Source: an uncultured Sphingomonadaceae bacterium
GTDB taxonomy: Bacteria; Pseudomonadota; Alphaproteobacteria; Sphingomonadales; Sphingomonadaceae
Reading direction: 5' to 3'
Length of the DNA: 23,590 bases
Assembly (NCBI GenBank): GCA_946479505.1
Contig: CAMLGC010000039.1
Coordinates: 1-23,590 of the forward strand
Made by a program: the position numbers and the translations under genes
The notes under the pieces: generated by a model
What the model was told of the DNA's origin: nothing
Seen by the model: only the letters and a program-made list of their open reading frames with translations
Database searches by the model: none
Shown: piece after piece, positions 1 to 8,154 of the stretch
Layout: each line of letters starts with the position of its first letter
Numbering within the stretch: position 1 is the stretch's first letter

Positions 1-54
1 AGCTGGCCGCTCATAACGGCTAGGTTGCGGGTTCGAGTCCTGCCGGGCCCACCA
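1..54 (+). tRNA. tRNA with CAT anticodon (elongator Met or Ile2), 5' end outside the window
   Basis: The 3' two thirds of a tRNA are visible. There is an anticodon stem GGCCG/CGGCT (5-9 with 17-21) around loop CTCATAA with anticodon CAT at 12-14, a 5-nt variable region, and a T arm GCGGG-TTCGAGT-CCTGC at 27-43. The 3' acceptor strand is CGGGCCC, followed by discriminator A and an encoded CCA at 52-54. The anticodon stem lacks the three G:C pairs of initiator tRNA, so this is elongator tRNA-Met or the lysidine-modified tRNA-Ile2. The D arm and 5' acceptor strand that would help decide lie outside the window. Confidence 0.85.
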
Positions 55-100
55 TTCGGCTTGCGCGCCGTGCGCGAGACGGGCAAAGCGCGGGTCGGCT

Positions 101-177
<77 letters not shown>

Positions 178-193
178 GCCGTTCCGGCGGTCG

Positions 194-544
194 TCAAAGC
201 GCCGCGAGGGCTTTCGAGACGCCGTCCATCGTGAAGGGCTTGGTGAGCATCGGCCGGTCGCGATGGGGCTCGGCGATGGTGTCGGCACTGCCGCCGCTTG
301 CGAGGACGAAGGGTATTCCCGCTTCGCTTAGCGCGTCGGCGATCGGCCAGCTTTTCTCGCCGCCGCGCAGGTTGACGTCGAGGATCGCCGCATCGAGCCT
401 GCCTTCGGCGACGTGCGGGAGCGCCGTGTCGACGCTATCGGCGGTGCCGACCACCTGGTGATCGAGGGCATCGAGGAAATCCTCGAGCATCATCGCGATC
501 AGGGGCTCGTCCTCGACGATCAGAATACGGCGGGCGTCGGTCAT
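194..544 (-). CDS. Single-domain response regulator (receiver only)
   Basis: A 116-residue CheY-like receiver with no output domain. Visible landmarks are the acidic pair E11-D12, phospho-acceptor D56 in ILDVNLR, S83 at the usual Thr/Ser switch position, and K102 in LTKPF. The stretch PFVLASGG (78-85) resembles, but does not match, the PFxFATGY/GUY signature of the FAT GUY receivers that feed the alphaproteobacterial general stress response. Here the conserved F, T and Y are L, S and G. The gene starts 39 nt downstream of the cckA stop on the same strand, so cotranscription with cckA is likely. It is too divergent from DivK or CpdR for me to name it. Partner kinase unknown; phosphate exchange with CckA is only a positional inference. 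Confidence 0.88.
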   Translation of the reverse strand: MTDARRILIVEDEPLIAMMLEDFLDALDHQVVGTADSVDTALPHVAEGRLDAAILDVNLRGGEKSWPIADALSEAGIPFVLASGGSADTIAEPHRDRPMLTKPFTMDGVSKALAAL

Positions 545-583
545 GCGTGCCGACTTAGCGACAGCCGGAGCGGGTCGCCAGCG

Positions 584-2986
584 CTATCTCTCGCTGAGCG
601 CGTCGCGTGCCGCTTCGGCGAGCTGCTGGACGGAGAAGGGTTTGGCGATGAAGGCGACATTGTCGATGTCGATCGAGCGGCGGAGCTGTTCCTCGGCATA
701 GCCCGACATGAACAGGATCGGGAGATCGGGGTAGCGCCTGCGTGCTTCGCGAACCATCGTGGGCCCGTCCATCACCGGCATGACGACATCGGAGACGAGC
801 AGGTCTGGCCGCTCGCCCTCGGCGAGCAGGTCGAGCGCGGCTTCGCCGTTTTCTGCCGTGACGACGGTGTAGCCCTGACGCGTCAGCGCGCGCTCGGCGA
901 CCGCGCGCACCATGTCCTCGTCTTCGACCAGCAGCACCGTGCCCGAGCCCCAGAGATCGCCCTGTTTCTGCTTGACCGGCGCCGCGGCGACGGCGGTGCC
1001 CGCGGCGTGGATGGGAAGGTAGATGGTGAAGGTGGCGCCGTCCCCCGGCTTCGATTCGGCGAAGATGTACCCGCCCGATTGCTTGACGATGCCATAGACG
1101 GTCGAGAGACCCAGACCGGTACCCTTGCCGGTTTCCTTGGTCGTGAAGAACGGCTCGAAAATCTTCCCCAGATGCTCGGGCGGGATGCCTGTGCCGGTGT
1201 CGCTGATCCTGAGCGCGGTATAATCGGCGACCGGCAGCACGTCCGAGCCCATCTTGCGAACCTCGGCCGCCGAAACCGTGAGCGTCTGAATGGTGAGCGC
1301 ACCGCCGCCATTGGGGTGGGTGGCGAGCATCGCATCGCGCGCATTCACCGCGAGGTTGACGACGACCTGCTCGAGCTGTCCCGGATCGGCGCGCACCGGC
1401 CCCAGGTTGCGGCCATGCTTGACGGTGAGCGTCACCGTTTCGCCGAGCAGGCGCTTCAACAGGTTCGACACTTCGGAGATGACGTCGGGAAGCTGGAGCA
1501 CCTGCGGGCGCAGCGTCTGCTGGCGCGAAAAGGCGAGGAGCTGCCGAGTCAGGCTTGCCGCGCGGTTGGAGTTGGCGCGGACCTGCTGGATGTCGTCATA
1601 GTCGCTGTCGCCCGGCGCGTGGCGCATCAACATCAGGTCGCAATGGCCGATAATCGCGGTCAGGATGTTGTTGAAATCGTGCGCGACCCCGCCTGCGAGC
1701 TGGCCCACCGCCTGCATTTTCGTCGCCTGCGCCACCTCGCGTTTGAGACGGTCTTCGACGCTGTTGTCCTTGAGGCTCAGGAGCACCGCCGCCTCGCCGA
1801 GGCCGCGCGCGCCCGCGATCGAGAGCACCACCGGTTCCTCGGGGCGCTCCTTGAGACGCACCGCAAGATCGCTCGCGCGCGCCGCGCCGCCGGCGAAGCG
1901 GCGGATCGCGTCGGCAATCGCGGTCTTGTCCTCGCGCACGACGAGGTCGCTCGGATAGACGGGCGGGGCGACCGGATCGACGTGCGCGGCGCGAACGAAG
2001 GCATCGTTCATCTGGATGAACCGGCCATCGCGATCGACCAGCGCGGTGCCGAAGGGCATCATCGCGACCAGGCTCTTGAGCGTCGCGGCGGCAGTAGTCC
2101 CGAGGGCGGGGCCGGCGCCCTCTTCCTCGTCGAGCAGCACCACCAGCATCGGCACGCCTTCGCCCTCGAGGAACGGGATCTGGAGCACGCGCATCGGCGT
2201 TCCCGCGAGCCCCTCGCGTTCGAAACGGACGAGGCCCTGCGCATCGGTGATGAGAAAGCGTGCGAAATCGCGGCCCGCGACGGCGCCTTCCTCATGCCCC
2301 AATGCGCGCGCGCGGAAGACCCGATTGGCGGCGCGGATGCGGCCCTCCGGCGAGAGCAGCGCGGCCATGATTCCGGCCGAGGCGAGGCGATCGCCCGTGG
2401 GACCGGCGATCAGGTTTCCCACATTGCCGACGAGATCGAGCCCCTCGGCACCGTGGAAGCGCCAGATCAGCATGTCCTCGCTCGTCCCCGAGCGCGCGAT
2501 GTCGGTGGCGAGCGGGGTTCCGTTCGAAACGAGCCGCGCGACATTCCCCGTTCCGTCGCGCCACGCCGCACGGCCGGCTGCGGCAAGCGCGGAGACCCCG
2601 TCCTCCCCCACGGGGAGGCTGGGCGGGGTGGGGAAGCCGCCGAACAGCGCTTCGTAGCGATCGTTGGCGCAGACGAGGCGGCCCGCGCGATCGGTAATCG
2701 CCACCGCGTCGGGACTCGTTCCGGCGAGCGAGCGGGCGAGCGACCAATCGACCGCCATATCCTTGCTCTCTGCCGGGGCGGGGAGCAGCCGCCGCGCGGC
2801 GATCAGCAGCCCTCCGACGACAATGGCGGTGGCGAAAAATCCGGCCGCGATGATCGGATCACCGAGAATCCAGAGGATGAGCGCCGCTGCCGCGACGCCG
2901 GCGCCGCCAGCGATGAGCCCTGCGCTGCGAGTCGGCGACAGGCGAGCGGGCAAGGGGAGGGAATGCGTGGCCATCGCGCCCTTCAT
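584..2986 (-). CDS. cckA: Hybrid sensor histidine kinase, CckA-type cell-cycle kinase
   Basis: An 800-residue inner-membrane kinase. Two closely spaced hydrophobic helices (about 23-41 and 44-64) are followed by PAS-like segments (about 90-120, 203-235, 308-340). Next come a HisKA domain with H436 in the [10 protein letters not shown]-box and a HATPase with N box near 544-548, DTGTG 596-600 and GTGLGLS near 622-628. The C-terminal receiver has D733 (SDVVMP) and K782 (AKPF). This order matches CckA, which in alphaproteobacteria feeds phosphate through ChpT to CtrA and CpdR. Two start codons four codons apart are possible (2986 and 2974); the second has AAGGG just upstream. A dense antisense open frame covers the gene but is a composition artefact. 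Identification rests on H-box wording and architecture; other hybrid kinases are unlikely but not excluded. Confidence 0.92.
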   Translation of the reverse strand: MKGAMATHSLPLPARLSPTRSAGLIAGGAGVAAAALILWILGDPIIAAGFFATAIVVGGLLIAARRLLPAPAESKDMAVDWSLARSLAGTSPDAVAITDRAGRLVCANDRYEALFGGFPTPPSLPVGEDGVSALAAAGRAAWRDGTGNVARLVSNGTPLATDIARSGTSEDMLIWRFHGAEGLDLVGNVGNLIAGPTGDRLASAGIMAALLSPEGRIRAANRVFRARALGHEEGAVAGRDFARFLITDAQGLVRFEREGLAGTPMRVLQIPFLEGEGVPMLVVLLDEEEGAGPALGTTAAATLKSLVAMMPFGTALVDRDGRFIQMNDAFVRAAHVDPVAPPVYPSDLVVREDKTAIADAIRRFAGGAARASDLAVRLKERPEEPVVLSIAGARGLGEAAVLLSLKDNSVEDRLKREVAQATKMQAVGQLAGGVAHDFNNILTAIIGHCDLMLMRHAPGDSDYDDIQQVRANSNRAASLTRQLLAFSRQQTLRPQVLQLPDVISEVSNLLKRLLGETVTLTVKHGRNLGPVRADPGQLEQVVVNLAVNARDAMLATHPNGGGALTIQTLTVSAAEVRKMGSDVLPVADYTALRISDTGTGIPPEHLGKIFEPFFTTKETGKGTGLGLSTVYGIVKQSGGYIFAESKPGDGATFTIYLPIHAAGTAVAAAPVKQKQGDLWGSGTVLLVEDEDMVRAVAERALTRQGYTVVTAENGEAALDLLAEGERPDLLVSDVVMPVMDGPTMVREARRRYPDLPILFMSGYAEEQLRRSIDIDNVAFIAKPFSVQQLAEAARDALSER

Positions 2987-3031
2987 GGCAGCGCTCGGGC
3001 GGCGGTCAAGCGCTCATGGTCTTAGCGAAAT

Positions 3032-3057
3032 GGTGTTCCCGCGATTGCAGGAACACC
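3032..3057 (-). other. Perfect 8-bp stem-loop between the M13 gene and cckA
   Basis: GGTGTTCC (3032-3039) and GGAACACC (3050-3057) form a perfect 8-bp stem with a 10-nt loop. It sits 46 nt upstream of the cckA start, as the second of two tandem hairpins after the M13 stop codon. No T-run follows, so it could be a structured cckA leader, a protein site or a 3' end stabiliser rather than an intrinsic terminator. Confidence 0.5.
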
Positions 3058-3070
3058 GAAATCGCATCGA

Positions 3071-3093
3071 GAGGCGGCGACGCGCGCCGCCTC
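3071..3093 (-). terminator. Hairpin just after the M13 peptidase gene, terminator-like without a T tract
   Basis: GAGGCGGCG (3071-3079) pairs perfectly with CGCCGCCTC (3085-3093) around a 5-nt loop, 6 nt beyond the M13 stop codon. The very stable 9-bp G+C stem at this distance suggests a transcript end. On the minus strand it is not followed by a T-run, so termination is inferred from position and stability only. Confidence 0.5.
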
Positions 3094-3099
3094 CCGCAA

Positions 3100-5172
3100 T
3101 CACCAGATGCGCACGCGCTGCTCGGGCGTCAGGTACATCTTGTCGCCGGGCTTGACGTCGAACGCCTTGTACCACGGATCGAGGTTGCGCACCGTCGCGG
3201 CGCGCTGCTCGCCGGGCGAATGCTCGTTGGCGATCACCTGCGCGCGCAGCGCCGGCTCGCGGAACTTGGTGCGCCACACCTGCGCCCAGCCTTCGTAGAA
3301 GCGCTGGTCGCCGGTGGTGCCGTCGATCACCGGCGCCGGCTTGCCGCCCAGCGAGCGGTGATAGGCGTCGAGCGCCACCGTGAGCCCGGCGAGATCGGCC
3401 ATGTTCTCGCCGAGGGTGTTGGCGCCCTTGATGTGCAGCCCGGGCAGCGGCTCGTAGGCGTCATATTGCGCGACGAGCTTGTCGGTGAAGGCCTTGAAGC
3501 GCGTCACGTCCTCGGGCGTCCACCAGTCGGTCAGCGCGCCGGTCTTGTCGTACTTGCGGCCCTGGTCGTCGAAATGGTGGCTCAGCTCGTGCCCGATCAC
3601 CGCGCCGATGCCGCCGTAATTGACCGCCGGATCGGCGTTGGGATCGAAGAACGGCGGCTGGAGGATCGCGGCGGGGAAGACGATCTCGTTCATCGTCGGA
3701 TTGGCATAGGCGTTGATCGTCATCGGGGTCATGCCCCATTCGCCGCGGTCGATCGGCTGGCCGAGATGGTTGAGGCGCCGCTGATATTCGAAGCCGCGCG
3801 CCCGCGCGACATTGCCGACCAGATCGCCGCGATCGATGTTGAGCGTCGAATAGTCGCGCCAGACGTCGGGATAGCCGATCTTGGGGGTGAACGCCGCGAG
3901 CTTCTCGTGTGCCTTGACCTTGGTCTCGGTCGCCATCCAGTCGAGCTTGTCGATCCGCGCGCCCATCGCGGCGATGATGTTCTGGACGAGCCGGTCGGCG
4001 GCCGCCTTTGCCGCGGGCGGGAAGTATCGCTCGACGTAGATCTGGCCGACGGCCTCGCCCATGCCCGAACTCACCAGCGAGACACCGCGCTTCCAGCGGG
4101 GCTGCTGCTCGGGCGTGCCCGACAGCACGGTGCCGTAGAAGGCGAAATGGGTCTCGTCGAAGCGCTTGGGCAGATACGATGCGTAGGCGCTCAGCACGTT
4201 GAGCATCGCATAATCCTTGAGCACCGCGATCGGCGTATCCGCGAAGATCTTGGCCTCGCGGGTGATGGCGGAGGGCTGAGCCACGAGATATTGCGGCTGC
4301 GCCTCGACCCCGAGCGCGGTCGCGTAGGCCGTCCACGGGAAGCCCGGCGCCTTGGCGGCGAAATCGGCACGCGACCAGACGTTGTAGGTCTTGTCCGCAT
4401 CGCGCGATTCGGCGCGATCCCAATGGACTTCGGCGATCGCTTTTTCGAGATTGTAGACCGCGGCCGCCCGTGCTTCGCCATTTGCCTCGCCCGCCAGCGT
4501 CAACATCTTGGCGAGATAGGCCTGATAGGCGGTTCGCGTCTGCGCGAGCTTGGGATCGTCCTTCAGGTAATAATCGCGATCGGGCAGGCCGAGCCCCGAC
4601 TGGCGCAGGCCGACAATATAGGCCTCGGGATGCTTGTCGTCCTGACCGACCCCAAGTCCGAAGAAATCGCCGACGCCGAGGCGCGACAGCGTGCCCATCT
4701 CGGTGGCGAGCGCGGTTTTGTCGCCCGCCTTTGCGATCGCATCGAGCCAGGGCTGGACGGGCGCCAGCCCCTTCGCCTCGACCGCGGCCTCGTCCATGAA
4801 GCTCGCATAATAGTCGCCGATCTTGGTGCCGGGCGTGCTCGCCGCCTCGTCGAGGATCGTACGCGAGCGCTGGAGCGACAAATCCTGGAGCGCGTGGAAC
4901 ATGCCGTAGCTCGAGCGATCGGCGGGGATCGTCGTCTTGGCCTGCCACGTGCCATTGACATAGTCGTAGAAGTCGTCGCCCGGCTTCACGGTCGTGTCCA
5001 TCCCGCCCTGATCGATGCCGAACGCGCCGAGCTGTGCCGCGTCGGACGTGGCGGGGTGGACCGGGCCGATCGCCGCCTTGGCGAGCGGATTGTCGGCGGG
5101 CGTGTCCTGCGCGGCGGCGGCGCCGGCGAGCGCGGCGGTGGCGAGCAACGTGACGATCAGGGAAGTGCGCAT
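3100..5172 (-). CDS. Exported M13-family zinc metallopeptidase (neprilysin/PepO-like)
   Basis: A 690-residue secreted endopeptidase. The start at 5172 gives a classic signal peptide: short basic N-terminus, hydrophobic core, and an AAA-AQ junction near residue 21. The frame stays open upstream, but that extension runs through the likely promoter. The C-terminal catalytic domain carries NAYANP near 487-492 and HELSH at 528-532 (zinc ligands H528 and H532, catalytic E529). GENMAD at 588-593 supplies third ligand E589 and D593. The protein ends RVRIW, as bacterial M13 enzymes do. Length fits the family (about 650-700). Expected role is degradation of peptides in the periplasm or outside the cell; the substrate cannot be read from sequence. 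It is upstream of cckA but separated from it by two hairpins, so it is probably a separate transcript. Confidence 0.95.
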   Translation of the reverse strand: MRTSLIVTLLATAALAGAAAAQDTPADNPLAKAAIGPVHPATSDAAQLGAFGIDQGGMDTTVKPGDDFYDYVNGTWQAKTTIPADRSSYGMFHALQDLSLQRSRTILDEAASTPGTKIGDYYASFMDEAAVEAKGLAPVQPWLDAIAKAGDKTALATEMGTLSRLGVGDFFGLGVGQDDKHPEAYIVGLRQSGLGLPDRDYYLKDDPKLAQTRTAYQAYLAKMLTLAGEANGEARAAAVYNLEKAIAEVHWDRAESRDADKTYNVWSRADFAAKAPGFPWTAYATALGVEAQPQYLVAQPSAITREAKIFADTPIAVLKDYAMLNVLSAYASYLPKRFDETHFAFYGTVLSGTPEQQPRWKRGVSLVSSGMGEAVGQIYVERYFPPAAKAAADRLVQNIIAAMGARIDKLDWMATETKVKAHEKLAAFTPKIGYPDVWRDYSTLNIDRGDLVGNVARARGFEYQRRLNHLGQPIDRGEWGMTPMTINAYANPTMNEIVFPAAILQPPFFDPNADPAVNYGGIGAVIGHELSHHFDDQGRKYDKTGALTDWWTPEDVTRFKAFTDKLVAQYDAYEPLPGLHIKGANTLGENMADLAGLTVALDAYHRSLGGKPAPVIDGTTGDQRFYEGWAQVWRTKFREPALRAQVIANEHSPGEQRAATVRNLDPWYKAFDVKPGDKMYLTPEQRVRIW

Positions 5173-5199
5173 GGGGCGTCCTGGCTGCGAGGGATGATG

Positions 5200-5223
5200 G
5201 CGTGTCTTAACCGGCTGACACGC
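5200..5223. promoter_or_regulatory. Inverted repeat over the M13 promoter, candidate operator
   Basis: GCGTGTC (5200-5206) and GACACGC (5217-5223) are exact inverted copies separated by 10 nt. The dyad covers the -10 element and spacer of the predicted M13 promoter, where a bound dimer would block polymerase. The half-site spacing suits a dimeric helix-turn-helix regulator, but no regulator gene adjoins it. Confidence 0.45.
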
Positions 5224-5231
5224 ACAGTCAA
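5204..5231 (-). promoter_or_regulatory. Predicted sigma-70-type promoter of the M13 peptidase gene
   Basis: On the minus strand TTGACT (5231-5226), a 16-nt spacer, then TAAGAC (5209-5204). The -35 matches five of six consensus positions; the -10 is weaker. The start codon at 5172 lies about 30 nt beyond the -10. Confidence 0.5.
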
Positions 5232-5248
5232 ACCAGTAACAGATGAAA

Positions 5249-5794
5249 TCATCCGCGGCCGCGCGCGCGCCACTTGCGGACCACCCACCAGCGCCAGCCG
5301 AGGGCCGCCGCGACATAGCCGACCGTTGCGAGCACGATCGCGATCACGATCAGCCCCACCATCGTCGCCGGCCCGCCCTGCGCGATCAGCCAGTGCAGCC
5401 ACCCCGCGGCGGCCTGATGGGCGATCGGCTGCCCCGGCACGACCGCGTCCCAGCGCAGCACGATGCGGCCGATATGATAGGCGCCGTACCAGAGCGGCGG
5501 CACCGTCAGCGGATTGTTGAGCAACGTCACCATCACCGCGGTGGGCACATTGGCGCGCAGCGGGAAGGCCAAGGTCGCGGCAAGCGGCATATGCGCGACC
5601 GGACAGAGCGTGCCCGCGAGGATGCCCAGCGCGACGCCACGCGGCACCGACCGTCGGGTGAAACGCCATAGCGACGGCGCGAGAATGCGATGCGCGACCG
5701 GCTTCAGGAAGCGGTTGCGTTCGATCTGCGCGCGCGTGGGAACGCGGTCGCGTGTCCAGGCGCCCATCCGCGCCAAACGCCCGGTTTCAGCCAC
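5249..5794 (-). CDS. DUF2062 domain membrane protein
   Basis: A 181-residue protein matching DUF2062. A basic N-terminal segment precedes [12 protein letters not shown], then hydrophobic stretches near 53-80 and the typical [14 protein letters not shown] segment near 92-105. A long C-terminal membrane helix (about 142-165) ends in an Arg/Lys-rich tail. The function of DUF2062 proteins is not established; inner-membrane location is inferred from the helices. The start is GTG at 5794, overlapping the last 8 nt of smpB and suggesting translational coupling. An ATG nine codons later (5767) is a possible alternative, and neither has a clear Shine-Dalgarno sequence. Position next to smpB is common in related genomes as far as I know, but says little about function. 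Confidence 0.85.
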   Translation of the reverse strand: MAETGRLARMGAWTRDRVPTRAQIERNRFLKPVAHRILAPSLWRFTRRSVPRGVALGILAGTLCPVAHMPLAATLAFPLRANVPTAVMVTLLNNPLTVPPLWYGAYHIGRIVLRWDAVVPGQPIAHQAAAGWLHWLIAQGGPATMVGLIVIAIVLATVGYVAAALGWRWWVVRKWRARGRG

Positions 5795-6269
5795 GGTCGC
5801 GCAGCAGCCGGCCCTGCTCGCGTTTCCAGTCGCGTTCCTTGATCGTCTCGCGCTTGTCGTGCGCCTTCTTGCCCTTGGCGAGCGCGAGCTCGACCTTGGC
5901 GCGGCCGCGGGCGTTGAAATAGATCGAGAGCGGCACGAGCGTCATGCCCTCACGGGCGACGGCGCCGTGGAGCTTGTTGATCTCGCGCTCGTGGAGCAGC
6001 AGCTTGCGCGGACGCTTGGGTTCGTGATTAAAGCGGTTGCCGTGGCTGAACTCGGGAATATTCGAGTTGACCAGCCACACCTCCTCGCCCTTCACCTCGG
6101 CATAGCTTTCGGCGATCGAGCCTTCGCCGAAGCGCAAGGACTTCACCTCGGTGCCGGTGAGCGCGATCCCCGCTTCATAGACGGTCTCGATCGCATAATC
6201 GAACCGCGCACGACGGTTCTCGGCGACGGTCTTCACTTTCTCGAAGGTGGCGGGCTTGGGGCGGGACAT
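5787..6269 (-). CDS. smpB: SsrA-binding protein SmpB
   Basis: A 160-residue tmRNA-binding protein. It has the N-terminal [11 protein letters not shown] segment, [13 protein letters not shown] near 34-46, the EVWLVN and [12 protein letters not shown] segments of the OB fold, and the basic C-terminal tail [19 protein letters not shown] that enters the ribosomal mRNA channel. SmpB delivers tmRNA to stalled ribosomes for trans-translation. Length is normal for the family. No ssrA gene is visible in the window. It lies 79 nt after the OB-fold gene stop and overlaps the DUF2062 gene by 8 nt. A TTTCCA-N16-CTACAT element upstream is a weak promoter candidate. Confidence 0.98.
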   Translation of the reverse strand: MSRPKPATFEKVKTVAENRRARFDYAIETVYEAGIALTGTEVKSLRFGEGSIAESYAEVKGEEVWLVNSNIPEFSHGNRFNHEPKRPRKLLLHEREINKLHGAVAREGMTLVPLSIYFNARGRAKVELALAKGKKAHDKRETIKERDWKREQGRLLRDRG

Positions 6270-6348
6270 GGAAGCGCGCGATGTAGGGGAAGCGCCGTCG
6301 CGTGGAAAGGGGGTGCGACGCCCGCTCGCGCCGCACGCGGCCCCGCGC

Positions 6349-7017
6349 TCAGGTAGAGGACAGCATGGTCATGCCGGTCGCATCGATCTCGCGGTGGTCG
6401 AATAGGTCGCCATCGTCCATCCGGCCCGACACGACGACGTGATCGCCGACATGGACCTGCTCGAGCCCGGTCGCGTCGAACGGATCGTAGCCCAGCGAGC
6501 CGGTGTCAATCCGGAAATTCTGGAGCCCGGCGTCCAGCGTCATGACTTCACCGTCGATCGCCGAGACGCTGCCGGCGAGCGACACCGATTCGTTGTTGGT
6601 GATCGGATCGAGCGCGAGGAAGTAGGTGTAATAGCCGTCTTCCTCGTCGGCGGGGCTCGCGTAGAAATAGCGGTGGAGATCGTCGACATAGACCGATCCG
6701 GCTTCGATCTTGCGGCTCTCGAAGAAATCGTCATCCATCCGGCCGGTGACCGTCACCTTGTCGCCGGGTAGAAGAACGTTTTCGTCATACCAGCGATAGT
6801 CGTCCATCTCGACGGGGATGGTCTGGGCACCATAATCGAGCATGAATTGGTGGGGTGAGGCGGAAACGACCTTGCCCGACAAGCTGATCCAGCCGCCATT
6901 GGACGTTTCGGAGACGCGTTCCTGAACGGGGGCGGGTGTATCCTGAGCGGAAGCGGCAGGGGCACCCGCAATACAAGTGAATGCAGCGGCGCCTAACAAT
7001 ATAGTGCGGTAGGACAC
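6349..7017 (-). CDS. Secreted protein with two tandem OB-fold-like (YgiW/BOF-type) repeats
   Basis: A 222-residue exported protein with a signal peptide ending near ASA-Q (residue 24). Two internally similar units follow, about 44-110 and 146-215. Each begins with an SL-x-G-x-V strand and ends with a (P/V)GD-V-V-GRMDD-(R)-I-A segment. That pattern (strand, PGDxVxVxGR, acidic loop) recalls bacterial OB-fold (BOF/YgiW-YdeI) stress proteins and DUF5666-like domains, though I cannot assign a named family. The insert between units is acidic and aromatic (about 112-142). The start is GTG at 7017, set by a strong AGGAGG (7024-7029) six nt upstream. An EcfG-type promoter lies upstream (7083-7108), so general stress control is likely. 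It sits between dapA and smpB, which are adjacent in many relatives. Confidence 0.85.
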   Translation of the reverse strand: MSYRTILLGAAAFTCIAGAPAASAQDTPAPVQERVSETSNGGWISLSGKVVSASPHQFMLDYGAQTIPVEMDDYRWYDENVLLPGDKVTVTGRMDDDFFESRKIEAGSVYVDDLHRYFYASPADEEDGYYTYFLALDPITNNESVSLAGSVSAIDGEVMTLDAGLQNFRIDTGSLGYDPFDATGLEQVHVGDHVVVSGRMDDGDLFDHREIDATGMTMLSST

Positions 7018-7082
7018 AAAGATCCTCCTTTCGATCCTACGTAAGGGAAAATGACCGGTCGGTTACCAGGCCACACCCAAGC

Positions 7083-7108
7083 AACGGATCGCCGGCCGCC
7101 GTTGTTCC
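7083..7108 (-). promoter_or_regulatory. EcfG (general stress sigma factor) promoter, perfect consensus
   Basis: On the minus strand GGAAC (7108-7104), 17 nt, then CGTT (7086-7083). This is exactly the GGAAC-N16/17-CGTT consensus known for EcfG/SigT promoters of Alphaproteobacteria. It lies in the dapA/OB-fold gap, with about 65 nt between the -10 and the GTG start. The -35 to -10 assignment is by consensus only; no other good promoter is visible for the gene. Confidence 0.75.
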
Positions 7109-7180
7109 CAATCGGTTTCACTTCTTGCGAAATCGAAATGAATAGGAGCGCAATGGCGCCCCGTTCTTGCATGTTGCAGG

Positions 7181-8062
7181 TCAGATCAGCCCGGCATGCT
7201 CCAGCGCCATATCCACCGCACGGCGGCTGGCTTCGCCGGGCCAGGTCATCGGCAGACGCAGCCCCTCGGGAAAGCCGCGGCGCACACGCGTCATCGCGTA
7301 TTTGATCGGACCGGGCGAGGCGTCGGTGAAGAGCGCGGCGTGGAGCGGGTAGAGCCTGTCCTGCAACACCAACGCATCGGCAAAATCGCCGGCTAGGCAC
7401 GCGGCCTGGAAATCGGCGCACAGCCTCGGCGCGACGTTCGCCGTCACCGAGACGCAGCCCTTGCCGCCCATCGCCATGAAGGCGAGCGCCATGTCGTCAT
7501 TGCCCGAGAACTGACAGAAATCCTCGCCCGCTGCGGCGCGCTGCGCGGAGACGCGGGCGATCGCGCCGGTCGCGTCCTTGATGCCGATGATCGAGGGGAA
7601 GGCGTGCGCGAGCCGTCCGATCGTCTCGACCGCCATATCGGTGACAGTGCGGCCGGGAACATTGTAGAGCACGATCGGCAGATCGCACGCGGTGGCGATC
7701 GCCTGGAAGTGGCGGAAGATGCCCTCCTGGTTGGGGCGGTTGTAGTAAGGCGGCACCATCAGCGCGGCATCGGCGCCGGCCTCTTTCGCCGCCTTGATGT
7801 TGGCGATCGCGACGCGGGTGTCGTTCGATCCCGCGCCCGCGAGCACGGGCACGCGGCCCTTCGCCTGATCGACGCATGCGCGCACGACACGGAAATGCTC
7901 GTCGGCGGTCATCGTCGCCGCTTCGCCGGTTGTCCCGCACGGCACCAGCGCCGACGACCCTTCCGCGACCTGCCACTCGACGAGATCGCGATAGGCGGAC
8001 TCGGCGAAGTCCCCCGCCGCGTCGAAGGGCGTCACCAGGGCAGGCATCGATCCGGAGAACAT
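7181..8062 (-). CDS. dapA: 4-hydroxy-tetrahydrodipicolinate synthase
   Basis: A 293-residue TIM-barrel lyase that condenses pyruvate with aspartate semialdehyde, the committed step to diaminopimelate and lysine. Catalytic residues are all present: T44-T45 in GTTGE, Y133 in YNVPGR, and Schiff-base K162 in GIKDATG. The start at 8062 is chosen because GAGGAG lies 6 nt upstream and the protein then begins MFSGSMPALVTPF as in the family. An ATG immediately before it and a frame reaching 8086 are less likely. It is divergent from the lytic transglycosylase gene across 92 nt that hold a palindrome. DAP feeds peptidoglycan, so the pairing with a murein enzyme makes sense. Confidence 0.97.
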   Translation of the reverse strand: MFSGSMPALVTPFDAAGDFAESAYRDLVEWQVAEGSSALVPCGTTGEAATMTADEHFRVVRACVDQAKGRVPVLAGAGSNDTRVAIANIKAAKEAGADAALMVPPYYNRPNQEGIFRHFQAIATACDLPIVLYNVPGRTVTDMAVETIGRLAHAFPSIIGIKDATGAIARVSAQRAAAGEDFCQFSGNDDMALAFMAMGGKGCVSVTANVAPRLCADFQAACLAGDFADALVLQDRLYPLHAALFTDASPGPIKYAMTRVRRGFPEGLRLPMTWPGEASRRAVDMALEHAGLI

Positions 8063-8079
8063 CATCGGCTCCTCGCACG

Positions 8080-8095
8080 GAATCACACGTGATTC
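8080..8095. promoter_or_regulatory. Palindrome in the dapA/slt divergent promoter region
   Basis: GAATCAC (8080-8086) and GTGATTC (8089-8095) are exact inverted arms with a 2-nt centre, 17 nt upstream of the dapA start and about 60 nt upstream of slt. It is followed on the plus strand by GGCGC and six T residues (8101-8106), so it also resembles a short terminator. The 2-nt centre fits a dimer-binding site better than a hairpin. Confidence 0.5.
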
Positions 8096-8119
8096 GGCGC
8101 TTTTTTGATGAGATGGGGG

Positions 8120-8148
8120 GAGACAAATAGGAGCGGATGGCGTAGCCT
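8120..8148 (+). promoter_or_regulatory. Possible promoter for leaderless slt transcription
   Basis: GAGACA (8120-8125), 17 nt, TAGCCT (8143-8148), then 6 nt to the ATG at 8155. The -10-like box is TANNNT, and a start site near the ATG would give an mRNA with little or no leader. This fits the absence of any Shine-Dalgarno sequence in front of slt. Confidence 0.35.
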
Positions 8149-8154
8149 GTCCAC

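Noticed and set aside
413..3025. An 870-codon plus-strand open frame opposite cckA and the receiver gene
   Set aside because: It is antisense to two well-supported genes, shows Arg/His/Asp-rich composition typical of reverse frames in GC-rich DNA, and has no recognisable domain.
3016..5520. An 834-codon plus-strand frame opposite the M13 peptidase
   Set aside because: Same reason: a shadow of codon bias on the other strand, running across two unrelated genes and their promoter.
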